Shown in pieces: positions 44,363-54,325 of a DNA stretch of 64,000 nt. A model generated the notes under the pieces. The model searched no databases and had not been told where the DNA came from. It saw only the letters and a list, made by a program, of their open reading frames with translations. Origin of the DNA: Stenopsyche tienmushanensis (lineage: Eukaryota > Arthropoda > Insecta > Trichoptera > Stenopsychidae). Location of the stretch: assembly GCA_008973525.1 (NCBI GenBank), contig WACJ01000077.1, forward strand, positions 868,001 through 932,000, written 5' to 3'. A program made the position numbers and the translations under genes. Positions within the stretch are counted from its first letter, which is position 1, and the number at the start of each line of letters is the position of its first letter.

Positions 44363-46967
44363 ACCTGTTAAATGCCAACGACGCGCCGGTGCGTCAGACG
44401 TGTTCGTGCCCCGTACGCCAACGACGCGCCGGTGCGCAACTACGTTTCATCACAGAAAAACACATATTTTTTAACACTTAAACTTTACTATGCTAAGAAC
44501 ACATATTGATGAATCCAAAAATGCCTTCACATTTTTAAAAAACTCGGTATTTCCATTTCATTTTTAAATGAATTTAACAGAAGTCATCAGGGCTGCCTAC
44601 TGAATGATCTTTGCTACGTAACTGATTCTATTGTGAGAAGTATGTACATATTTGGGAACGGGAGAGCATCGTCATTTAAATTTGCCTTATCTGTTTATAT
44701 GACTGATAATACCACAATACCGGGGAATACCATTTATCTCCTAAAACATCAATCCTTCGTAAATTGTCTTCTGACAGGAATCGTTTTATACTCGTCTTGT
44801 CGCGATTTTTTATATAAAATTCTCATTTTTTTCCCGTGATTTATAAAAATTATCATTTTTAAGTTTGAGCTGAAACTTTTTCATGATTTTGTCTTGAGAC
44901 TATTTCGTGATTTTGTGCTGTGAATTGTTTCTTGATATTTTTTTTTTGTCGTGTAAAATATTATTCCATAAAAATGGAATTCAAAGCTTTTTCAGATGAA
45001 GGTGAATACTATGATAATGAAAGTTTTAGTGAATTACCTTTTGGGGAGGACATATTTTCTTTAGATGGCGAGGATAATGTAACAATCTTTCAAGAACCCA
45101 CAGGTGCAGGCGTTTTTATTTGGGAAGAGCGGGATTTTAGTCCTATAATCCATCCATTTGATGACACTTCATCAGGTATTAAAATAAATATCAGTGATGA
45201 AAATGAAAGCGAATTGGGTTTTTTTAAAATATTTTGTGGACGGCGAAATGGTAAACATAATAGTTACAGAGACTAACCGTCAATATCATTATGTGACTTC
45301 CAAATTACAATTTTTGAGTACTCGCCTAAAATCGTGGATTGATTCCAATAAGGATGAAATATATGTTTTTTGGGTCTGTGTTTGTTATTCCCATTAAATT
45401 CAAGAAATTCAATAGACCATTACTGGTCAACTGATCCATTATTATATTCACCAATATATTCAGAAACTATGCCTCGAAATAGATTTCAATTATTACTTCG
45501 CATGTTACATTGTTACAACAATGAAGAACATGTTTAGTTTAGTTTTAGAAGTTTGCATAAAATAAATCCCATTTTAAACATTTAAAAAAAAATTGCAAGT
45601 GCATATTATCTTTATAGGAAAATTTGCATCGACGAAAGTCTATTATTATTTAAAGGACGCCTGATTTTTAAGCAATTTATACCGTCAAAAGTCAGTCGTT
45701 TTGGTATAAAATTATGTGTTAGATATAATCATACATACAGGATCAACCACAGAATTTACTGATAATTCTGATATGGGAGTTGGAGCTAAAGTCGTAATGT
45801 CTCTCATTACCCCATATTTAGGCGCCGGTCATACATTATATTTTGATAACTGGTTTGCGACCCCAAAACTATTCCAGAAATTGCAAGAAAGCAAAACCAA
45901 TGCAGTCGGAATTGTGAAGAGAAATCGTCTCGAAATGCTAGCATTCAAAAAAAAATGAAGAAAGGGGATTCGTGTTCATTTTATATAAAAACTATTATGG
46001 CTCTAGCATGGAAAGACAAAAGGGACGTTACCATGTTGTCGACAATTCACACTCCTGAATTTGTAGAAACTGGAAAAACAAATTACAAAACCGGCGAGCC
46101 CGTACCTACTGTAGCTATTGATTATAGTAAAAATATGGGAAGTGTAGATAGGAGCGACATGATGATAAGCTCCATAAAAAGCATCAGAAAAACCATGAGA
46201 TGGTATAAGAAGCTCCTAATGCATATAATGTTCAATGCAAATGCACTGTATATGCTGAAAACCGGAAAGCAGATGTCATTATCTAAATTTTCTTATTCAG
46301 TCATAGGTCAATTATTTGAAAAACATAAAATACTGATAGCTGCGAAAATAACATCCACGAGTCTACCATCACGGTTAGGAGTCAATATTCATTTTATTGG
46401 TACTAAACCCTTTTCGATTGGAACAAAACCTGGAACTTCATCAACGTATTTGAGAAAAAGAATTGTTTTTATTGTTTGTTCTTCTTCAAAAAAAAGAACG
46501 GATAAAAAATATGTGTGTATACAGTGTAATGTGCCACTGTGTAAAGAACCATGTTTTAAAATTTATCACACACAATTGAATTTTTAAAACAATATAAATA
46601 AAGTGTATTGGTTCAAAAAATATTTTTCAAATGATCTAAAAATATATCAAAAATAATAATATTTGTTTATATAAATTGAGACAACCCTAAATAAACAATT
46701 AATTTGAATGGCGTGTATATATTAGCAGAAAATTAAATAAAAAAATATAATCATTATGAGTTGTGGCAACCCTAATCAAGAATCACTCAAAAGCCGTAAA
46801 TGATCCCGTAGGATGGCATGTGGTATACATATATATGCTAGGACACATAAGTCACCTTTTGGCAATAAAATATGCAAGTCAAACTCATTTTTATGCAATT
46901 TCTAATATCTCTAAATTCGCTGGCGTGGAGCGCACGGCTCGCTCATTACGCTATGGCAGTTAAAAGG
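44363..46967 (+). mobile_element. piggyBac element, 2605 bp
   Basis: TTAA flanks both ends (44359-44362, 46968-46971). Left TIR CCTGTTAAATGCCAACGACG and right TIR (reverse complement) CCTTTTAACTGCCATAGCG share about 14 positions. Just inside the left end is a direct repeat of GCCAACGACGCGCCGGTGCG (44372 and 44409). A broken piggyBac transposase fills the centre. Length and layout match autonomous piggyBac elements (about 2.5 kb). The 71-bp MITE at 18.6 kb and the 58.7-kb copy share these ends, so this is a member of their source family. Confidence 0.92.
44974..46587 (+). pseudogene. piggyBac transposase (PGBD4-like), broken
   Basis: The start at 44974 gives MEFKAFSDEGEYYDNESFSE, an acidic N-terminus typical of the family. 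A frameshift near 45220 and stops between 45395 and 45720 break the frame; the broken section still shows WSTD-like, CIDESLLLFKGR (Asp codon at 45631) and FIPSKVSRFGIKLCV. It then continues open with YFDNWFATPKLFQKL (Asp at 45845), a frame change near 45957, and VAIDYSKNMGSVDRSDMM (Asp at 46147). These three Asp correspond to the DDD catalytic triad. The C-terminus carries a cysteine-rich CIQCNVPLCKEPCF finger that binds the element ends in piggyBac relatives. Several lesions, so inactive. Confidence 0.88.
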
Positions 46968-46971
46968 TTAA

Positions 46972-47541
46972 AGAATCTTAACTTATTTCAGGAATGGGTA
47001 GGGATTTTAACATGACAAATGGACGTACAATTTTAATCCAGAAATTCATCCCTGTTTTTTGAAGTAGGACAACATGCACTGTTACGTTGAAATGCGACTC
47101 ATTTTCTATCGATTATCGATTAAGTCTAGACATTTTTCTTAGAGATTCTGGCAAAATCTTTAAAATACATTTCTGCAAAAATCATAGACGATCCAATTTT
47201 TGCCCCCAATTATAAAATTTCATGGAATATTAAGCTTTTATGAATTCTGTATGTGCTTCAGATTCAATTCAATTAGAGATGTGAGGAAATCATTATCAAA
47301 AATAGAGGTTCTTCCAAAGCTGCATTCTTCAAGTTTTTATTGCTTGATTTTAGCTTTTGGATCTAGCTTTAACATCTGTTTGGTGTTAAGATTTCTCAGT
47401 AAAGATCATTAATCACTTTTGATACTTCAAATTCTTTACTTCTTGTCTATAATAATATGAAAATTTAATAAGAGATTATACCGAAGAAATGAGCTAGAAA
47501 GTACATAAATAAAATATTTACATAACGAATCGTATAATAAT
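46972..47541. other. Unassigned AT-rich sequence
   Basis: About 570 bp after the piggyBac target duplication. A 70-codon ORF at 47200-47412 has no motif. Confidence 0.35.
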
Positions 47542-47854
47542 CGGACAGAAAGAGACGGAGAGTGTCTTTCACGTTGAGTTTGGAGAGAAAAGGAGACGGA
47601 GATCTTGCGTACATTGTACGATTGTATAGATCGTTAACCCAAATTTATCGACTAATAATGATGTGAGAATGATGTAATGGATCAATTTCGATTTCGAAGT
47701 GAATTTTTTATGTTTACTTGACGAAATGACCGAATATTGTATGTTATCGACAGTGTTTATTTATTTATATACAAGCTTCATACACGTTGCGACGGTGTTG
47801 ACAGATAAGTGGATTTGTACGAATGATGAGTGGCGGACATACAAAAATAGCATC
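47542..47854 (+). repeat. Dispersed repeat family, copy 2
   Basis: Matches copies 1, 3 and 4 block by block, including CGATTGTATAGATCG, ATCGACTAATAATGATGTGA, ATCGACAGTGTTTATTTATT, CATACACGTTGCGACGGTGT and GATAAGTGGATTTGTACGAA, ending AAAAATAGCATC. It lacks the first 50-60 bp present in copies 1 and 3. Confidence 0.75.
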
Positions 47855-48570
47855 ATTTTGTCTTATTAAATCTTAATTTCTTAATTTTTTTATAGTCAAA
47901 AATTAATGTCATATTATTTCACATAAAAAGATTTTCCATTAGCATTAAAATGTAATCATGAATACTTTCATCGCAAGATGAAATAACGTGAAGTAACATT
48001 GTCGTATATTTGTATGGAGAAAGGAACGCCATTAAAAACTCCAATAAGGAAACTGTAAAAATGAATGTTTAGAAGCGGAGTAAAAAATCAATCAAAAAAC
48101 AATTTGAAAAAATGTTATTGTGATTTCAATATATGATGTTAAGATCATTTGCTTAGTATGTGCCATTAGAATGATATGCATATATTGCAAAAATACTGTT
48201 TTTCGTGTCTTCATCCTCGCATACAATATCAGTGTATTCCCACGGACGCACAGTCGACACCCATATACATATAAGAGCATAAATAAAATCGTTTCAAATA
48301 TGAATATTAAATCATAATTTATACTTCAAGAGTTAACCTCAGATTTATGCCAAGAAAACGGTAGGATATGTCCATTCGTATACATTCCAATAACCAAGGC
48401 AGTCTTATTGTTGATGATCGAATGTTGTCTGTATATCACAGTAATGCACATAATATTGCACATTCATGCGGACGCACTGCGATGGTGATATAATTTAAAT
48501 TGAATTACTCCCCAACAAACAGTCGATTTTAATTCAATTGAATTATATTAGCATAAATGCTACAAATCCA
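47855..48570. other. Unassigned AT-rich sequence
   Basis: About 700 bp, overlapping short ORFs on opposite strands (48092-48317), no motif recognised. Confidence 0.35.
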
Positions 48571-48680
48571 GCCTCAGTCTGGAAAGAAAACCTGTACAAA
48601 TGAATTCTCCTCAGCGGGAGATAAACCCACATCCTACGCTATTCGGGCGGATACTTTATCAATTATGGGGCTAGTTACCT
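48570..48680 (-). repeat. tRNA-headed SINE fragment, copy 1
   Basis: On the minus strand AACTAGCCCCATAATTGATA followed by AAG resembles a D-arm/A-box and AGCGTAGGATGTGGGTTTAT then CTCCC resembles a T-arm/B-box. The fragment shares about 60 bp with 58485-58550, including TCCGxCCGxAxAGCGTAGGA. Divergent T-loop and missing stems rule out a functional tRNA gene. Tail continues as GAGGAGAATTCATTTGTACA. Confidence 0.55.
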
Positions 48681-49378
48681 CTCGGGCATGCAATATATAA
48701 GAGGCGCATTGCATTGCTCGCCTATGATATGGTCATACTTTATTGCATATGATTTTTATGGTTATATTATGTTTTATATTTGTTTGTATCGTAGATGCGA
48801 CATTTACGATTCAAAGCGTACTATTAATACTAAATTTGTCATGAAGCTTGATGAGATTTTAAAATGTGGACACCGTCTTCCTACTCGTTATTATACCTCG
48901 TATTTATGATTTTAGGATGCAGCGTCCTCCTGTTTAATTATTGAGCGAATGGTTATACTGATCTTCCCGTCGTTAAAGTGTTACATTAATCTTTTATCTT
49001 AATGACATTGAATAAACTGGGAGTAATTATATCCTAATGCAATCACGCTTGGAGCTTTAAGCACGAACTTTTCTTTTATAGAGCTTGAATTTCTTTATTT
49101 TCACCGATAATATTGTGAGCTCGGAGGTCTTTTTATTATAACGGTTCGTGAAAAACGAGATCGTGTCGTGAAAATCACGTTCCTTGTGCTCAAGTAGAAT
49201 CGCAACTAAGTCGCGTTCTGAAAATACGTGCTCTAAGAATCACGCATTGTGCGAATATAACATCTATAATTTTTTAAATCAAATTTGATCCATCAATAAA
49301 AACATATATTATATTGCCATGTTCAACATACGCCAAATTAAGTGTTACTAATATTACTCAACTTTTGAGGAGTTCAGT
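48681..49378. other. Unassigned AT-rich sequence
   Basis: About 700 bp. A 73-codon ORF (48688-48909) is hydrophobic but unrecognised. Repeated CGTG/ATCACG motifs near 49145-49250 form weak local inverted repeats. Confidence 0.35.
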
Positions 49379-49596
49379 CGCGCATTTGCGATCGAATTCC
49401 AGTGATTCCGAAAGAACATTCTTACACATTGAGCTCGGAAAGAAACAGAAACGCAGTTCAGGGATTGTGTTTGTTTATGTTTAGGCGAAGAACTGAACAA
49501 ATATTGTCTGCTGTCAACAGTATTTATTTATTTAAATATACAAAATTCATACACGCTGCGCGGTACTGACAGATAAGTGGATTTGTACAGATGATA
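49379..49596 (+). repeat. Dispersed repeat family, copy 3
   Basis: Starts GCGCATTTGCGATCGAATTC and shares the GAGCTCGGAAAGAAACAG, AGTATTTATTTATTTA, TTCATACACGCTGC and GACAGATAAGTGGATTTGTA blocks with the other copies. A middle segment of about 90 bp, around the GATTGTATAGATCG block, is deleted, and it stops at GATGATA before the last 25 bp. Confidence 0.7.
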
Positions 49597-49869
49597 ACAC
49601 CGAGGTTTGATATAAAAAGTAAACTAAAAGCATTTAATTTTAATCAGACTAAATGTTACTAATTTTGCATATTTCTGACTGTCCAGCCGCTTATAACATC
49701 TTGCTAATTTTACGTATGTATGCTAAATTATTTAACAATTTAAAGGATGTTTGTAATAGAATTAGAATATTTGGATTGTTAATATTGCTAATATTTGGTT
49801 GGCAAGTCTCAATCAACTATTGTGTGCAAATTCAAACATCTAAATTTGAATTAAATGCTAATACATTCA

Positions 49870-50299
49870 AACCTCTTTTTGTGCGATTTCGAAGTTATGC
49901 GGTATTTTTAAAGCATTTTTTTTAAACTCATAAATTAAAAAAAGATTAAGAAAGATTTATGTCAAAATTCACTTTTTAACTATTTAAAAAAAAGATAAAA
50001 CTGACAAAAAAAAGGCCAAAAAACCGACCTGACTGAGTTTTTTTTAAAACAATCGCCATTTTGTGAATTTTTTAAGGCATATTTTACTAATTATGAATTA
50101 TATTGTTGGAAAGAGAAAATCTACACAGAATAATGATGACATTGACACATTTTTTATTAACTTTTTTTTATGCGATTTTGTATATATTTTATACAGCTGT
50201 TTCAAAGTTGTGCGGTTTTGAAAATTCACTTTTTCTATGTAAGTCATAGCTTTTTTTGTGCGATTTTTCGCGGAACGCATCTACCGCACAAAAGAGGGT
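49870..50299. mobile_element. MITE, about 430 bp, pogo/Tigger-type
   Basis: Ends are inverted: ACCTCTTTTTGTGCGATTTC on the left and ACCCTCTTTTGTGCGGTAGA on the right after reverse complement. Internal motifs GAAGTTATGCGG and AAAGTTGTGCGGTTTTGAAA resemble the ATAACTTC/CCGCAT motifs of the 10.9-kb MITE, so they are likely one broader family. A target duplication is not obvious. No coding capacity. Confidence 0.55.
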
Positions 50300-51022
50300 T
50301 AAAATGTAGTATTTTAAATAATGCTAAATTTAAAACCATAATAATAGAGACTTGTAAGTTCTTCAAAAATGGATTCGAAGCTCTATATTTCTAATAAATT
50401 TGAAGACGAAAATATAGCCTGAATTACTTTTTACTAATGCAAATTTACTATTTTGGATATTAAGATCTTATCTATTTGTATTTAACAATGGTAATATCTT
50501 CATGGGTATTTTATTAGATTATTTCTTCCCAATGATATTATTCTTGACTGTCAGACACACTAATGCATCTGGTACCCAAATATTCATATGCTTTATTAGA
50601 GAGCTTGTGAAGGATAATTACATACAATTGTTACGTGATAAATTAGCCAGTATTTACTTAAACAAAGCGGATATTACTCGAATGGCTGACTTCTTCACTT
50701 CGTTCCACTAGTCGTAGATTTCGTACGTTTATTACATATTTTACGTAAATCGAGTTGGAATTGTATAATTCTTATGTCTGTCTACTCAGCGAATTTACAG
50801 CTAGGGAGGAGTTGGAACAAATTTGCCTTTCAAATGAGAATATCGTGGGAATGATCTGGTATCATTGTGGTGTTGATATGATCGAGTTTGACGCCCGAAA
50901 GAATCTATCAAAATTATGGTAATTCAGGCCGAAAATTGTGAGATCGTACGAAAATGACTAAATATTTTTTTCCTCCAATTACACATCCGCCTTCGATGAA
51001 CAACAGTGCTTTTCGTTTGATC
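50300..51022. other. Unassigned sequence
   Basis: About 700 bp, AT-rich to 50950 then GC-richer next to the candidate exon. A 69-codon ORF at 50502-50711 has no recognised motif. Confidence 0.35.
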
Positions 51023-51028
51023 TCAAAC

Positions 51029-51131
51029 GAAGAGCGCCACAAAAGAATCTCTCTTGGTTATCTCATGGATAGCCTTCATCAGTGAGGGTGTTCCGCCCGG
51101 AATACGAATGGAGGCATTTTTCTCTGCGTCC
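51029..51131 (-). CDS. Candidate internal exon, unknown gene
   Basis: On the minus strand an acceptor ATATACTATTTGCAG leads into 103 bp: one base plus 34 codons reading DAEKNASIRIPGGTPSLMKA then IHEITKRDSFVALF, before a possible donor GTTTGAG; without splicing it stops two codons later. The other two frames on this strand close early, and the plus strand is less open, so the strand is fairly clear. Codon phase at the 3' end (0) would fit the phase-0 acceptor of the minus-strand candidate at 43.6 kb, but nothing else links them. I do not recognise the protein. Confidence 0.35.
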
Positions 51132-53052
51132 CTGCAAATAGTATATCTTAATTAAGGCTCTGTCATAAAAGTCGCCATCGTGTTGCCACTAAATTGATAA
51201 TAATACTATACCACCCCTCAATAAGCCCGCTAAACGACCCGCGATAAAAGTTAATTGATACCAAATTGGATCGACACTATGACGATCAATCCGAAACGAT
51301 TTTTTATAATATGCTTACATAATCAAAATGTAGCAATTTCTTTAAGGACTTGTTATCTTGTAGTCGGAATCGATGATCCAAATTATATGGCCCCCGTATA
51401 TAGCAATATTTTTTAATGTGCAATATAAACGTGATGATCAATTTTTTCAGCTGTATGATTGGAGGAGAATATTATTTTTTTAATATGCTCATGGATCCAC
51501 ATCAGAATTTTTAAGGCATGTAAATGAAGATTAATCTTAAATACCTTTGGATGCCTCTTATTGCATAAAATTTAATAAACATATTCTTATACAAAATCAT
51601 CGATCAATTTGCTCCGTCTTCAATCAATTTACAGTCTGGAATGAAAAATATTAAATATTATTCTTAAGCAAAATTGTTTTAGTTTCTTATTCTTATAGCG
51701 TAAAACTGTAAATAAAAATCTTTCCCAAAAAATAAAATCCTAGGAACATATTGAGCGATGTGTTATATATCTTGGGTTTTCTTTGTTTTCATAGATTCAA
51801 AATCAATCATCAGTTAGGGTTTATTTTAAATGTAATATCGGTTTTATTTAATTTTAGTATATTTGATTTAAAAAATAAGTCTCACTACTTTTTGTAGGGT
51901 TCACATCCGACTACATGATATACCGTATTATATCGTATATAAGGTAAGGGGTGTCACCCTTAACCATATACCGGCTTATTTCAAATACATTTCAACGTAG
52001 AGAAAATGGCTTTTATCGACAAAATATGAAGTCGAATGTACCAGAGAGCGACGAACAAATCATGCTATATGATTATAATTTGACAGCTTACATATTATGC
52101 CGTCTAGCACATCAAAATGATATGCATCACATTTTCTCTTCAAAATTTATATTTCGAACTTCGAATTTTAGCTCCAACAACAGTACATAGAGTCAGTTGA
52201 AAAATATGAAGAACAGAAAATAATTGTCGAATGTCGAAGCAGGAACGAGTGAGTTCTCAGTGGAACTGTTGGAATTCTGCTCACGGTCCTTAAATTAGGG
52301 ATGCTGGTCACGCGCCGCCATTTTCAATATGGCGGCCGTGTATTGGCGGTAAATTGCAATAGTTGGCAACAAGGGTGAGTGAAATGTATTTCATCCTCTG
52401 TGAGATTTTATGGTCCATCATCTATTACTTTTCCGGATTGATGGATGCAAGTGGAGATCAATAGTGCGTTTGGGTCTAATAAAACCATCATACATCCAAA
52501 AATACCACATAACAATGTCCGAATACTTAAGCACATTAACATAATACATATATTAAATCGTCAATCAATCGATAAGAACCAGTATTAATATCGTCGACAT
52601 GGTGAATTCCATTTATCTGAAATCGTTACTTTATTGGCTTTTAAGTTGTTTATGTGATAACTCAATATATCAATGATATCATCCGTATTCGTTGGATTAG
52701 CTAATTTTATTAGCCAAAGTATCTTAATGGCAAAAACCAATTTAATGTTGCGATTTAATCGAGATCTTATCTTAATTGCTTCAAGGCATATAGGAGAGGT
52801 ATATTGAATTCTTTCGATGCCTAAAATCTTCACTCAAATCATTCCATTTTAAACGTTAAACCAAATTTTTTTATATTCGACGACATTTTACAATTAAGGG
52901 AAACCATAAGGAATTTAAAATTATAGGATCCGGCAAGCCACAAAATTAATGTCATTTTCATTAATTTTGTGGTGTTAAAAGTAGGGATAATAATCTCTTT
53001 TTAACACTTTAAGTTGTAAGCTATCTTTGTTTAAAATCATCATAAACTTGAA
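51132..53052. other. Unassigned AT-rich sequence with a Pho/YY1-like hairpin
   Basis: About 1.9 kb. Includes a solo MITE end at 51735-51762 (same family as 34316-34424), short motif-free ORFs, and the GC-rich GCCAT hairpin at 52312-52340. Confidence 0.35.
52312..52340. promoter_or_regulatory. Inverted pair of Pho/YY1-like sites
   Basis: GCGCCGCCATTTTCAATATG followed by GCGGCCGTG contains two GCCGCCAT/ATGGCGGC motifs facing each other 8 bp apart, each matching the YY1/Pho GCCAT core with CG-rich flanks. It stands out from AT-rich surroundings. It could be a regulatory site or a promoter-proximal element; no gene start was identified next to it. Confidence 0.3.
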
Positions 53053-53403
53053 GATGATATATTCGTATATCCGCCACTTATCATCCGAACAAATTCACTT
53101 ATCTGTCAGGACCGTCGCAGCGTGTATGAAACTCGTATATAAATAAATAAACACGGTCGATGGCATACAATATTCGTTCATTTCTTCGCCTAAATATAAA
53201 CAATACACTTGAAATTGATGCATTTGGGTTATTATTAGTCGATAAATTTTGGTTAACGATCTATACAATCGTACGATGTACGCATGATACTCTTTCCGTC
53301 TTTGTCTCTCTTCAAACTCAATACGCAATACACTCTCCATCTCTGTCTCTCTTCGAGCTCAACGTGTAAGAATGCTCTTTCGAAATTCGGACACAATTCT
53401 GTG
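53053..53403 (-). repeat. Dispersed repeat family, copy 4
   Basis: Reverse orientation. On the minus strand it carries the family blocks in order: CATTCTTACACGTTGAGCTC, GAGAGACAGAGATGG and a second related GA-rich block, CGTACGATTGTATAGATCG, TTTATCGACTAATAAT, GGCGAAGAAATGAACGAATA, TTTATTTATTTATATACGAG, CGCTGCGACGGTCCTGACAG and AAGTGGCGGATATACGAATA. It is the most complete copy. The mariner at 53441 begins 38 bp to its right. Confidence 0.75.
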
Positions 53404-53440
53404 TTTTACCTCTTTAAGGAGTTCCCAATCAACATAATAT

Positions 53441-54323
53441 TAGGGTGTCCCATAAATTTCTTTCATTTTCATATTAAGAAAAAAATAAACAATAATTTGT
53501 ATTACATCAAAATTTATTGAATAATATATGATCCATTCTGTTCTATTACCTTTTTCCATCTCTCCGGAAGCCTCATAATGCCTTCTTGCCAAAATTTCAA
53601 ATTGATCAAGGTACATTTTTATACCATTTTTTGAATTAAAATTTTTACCACGTAAAGAATTTTTCAATGAAAGAAATAAACAATAATCTGAAGGAGCAAT
53701 GTCTGGAGAGTATGGAGGATGAGGTAAAACATCCCAGCCAAATGATAATAATTTATTTCTGACGAGCAAAGACACATGATGCCTGGCGTTATCGCGATGA
53801 AACAACGCCTCGTCTGTTCGCTAATTCTGGTCATTTTCTGGCAATTGCATCCTTTAGATTGTCTAGTTGGAAACAATATTTTGTTGAATTGATCGTTTCA
53901 CCTTGCTGAAGTAGCTCATAGTAAACCACCCCCTTCCAGTCCCACCGAATACATAGCAAAACTTTTTTTGGATGTAGGCCAGATTTAGCTACAGTTAAAG
54001 CTTCTGTATCATTGGTCCGAGACCGTTTACGTTGAATATTCTCATAGAGTATCCAACTTTTATCTCCAGTGGCAAGTCTCTTCAAAAATGGTTGGCTATT
54101 ATGTCGTTGGAGAAGAAGATTGCATGTTGAAATACGCTGAAGTTTATTTGAATCAATCAGTTCATGAGGAAGCCATACATCTGAACAGATGATTATGGAC
54201 GGATGTTCATGAAATTTTTAACTTTTTAGCTATTTCACGAACAGTATATCGCGAGTTTTCTTCAACCATGGCTATGATTAGATCTGTGGTTCATTTGCGA
54301 AAGAAACTTATGGGACAACTTAA
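53441..54323 (-). mobile_element. mauritiana-type mariner, 883 bp, internally deleted
   Basis: Left end TTAGGGTGTCCCATAAATTT and right end (reverse complement) TTAAGTTGTCCCATAAGTTT pair over about 27 bp. TA flanks both sides (53439-53440, 54324-54325). It is about 400 bp shorter than an intact mariner; the N-terminal 80-90 codons of the transposase are missing. Confidence 0.88.
53500..54300 (-). pseudogene. Mariner transposase (mauritiana type), broken
   Basis: In order on the minus strand: MVEENSRYTVREIAKKLKIS (helix-turn-helix) then a stop; a frame change into DVWLPHELIDSNKLQRISTC; then LKRLATGDKSWILYENIQRK, where the usual GDEKW is GDKSW; then GVVYYELLQQGETINSTKYC; and after another frame change MFHRDNARHHVSLLVRNKL with DVLPHPPYSPDIAPSDYCLF, which carries the D34D catalytic Asp. 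Two to three frame lesions and the missing N-terminus make it inactive. Assignment to mariner is unambiguous from PHPPYSPDIAPSDY. Confidence 0.88.
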
Positions 54324-54325
54324 TA

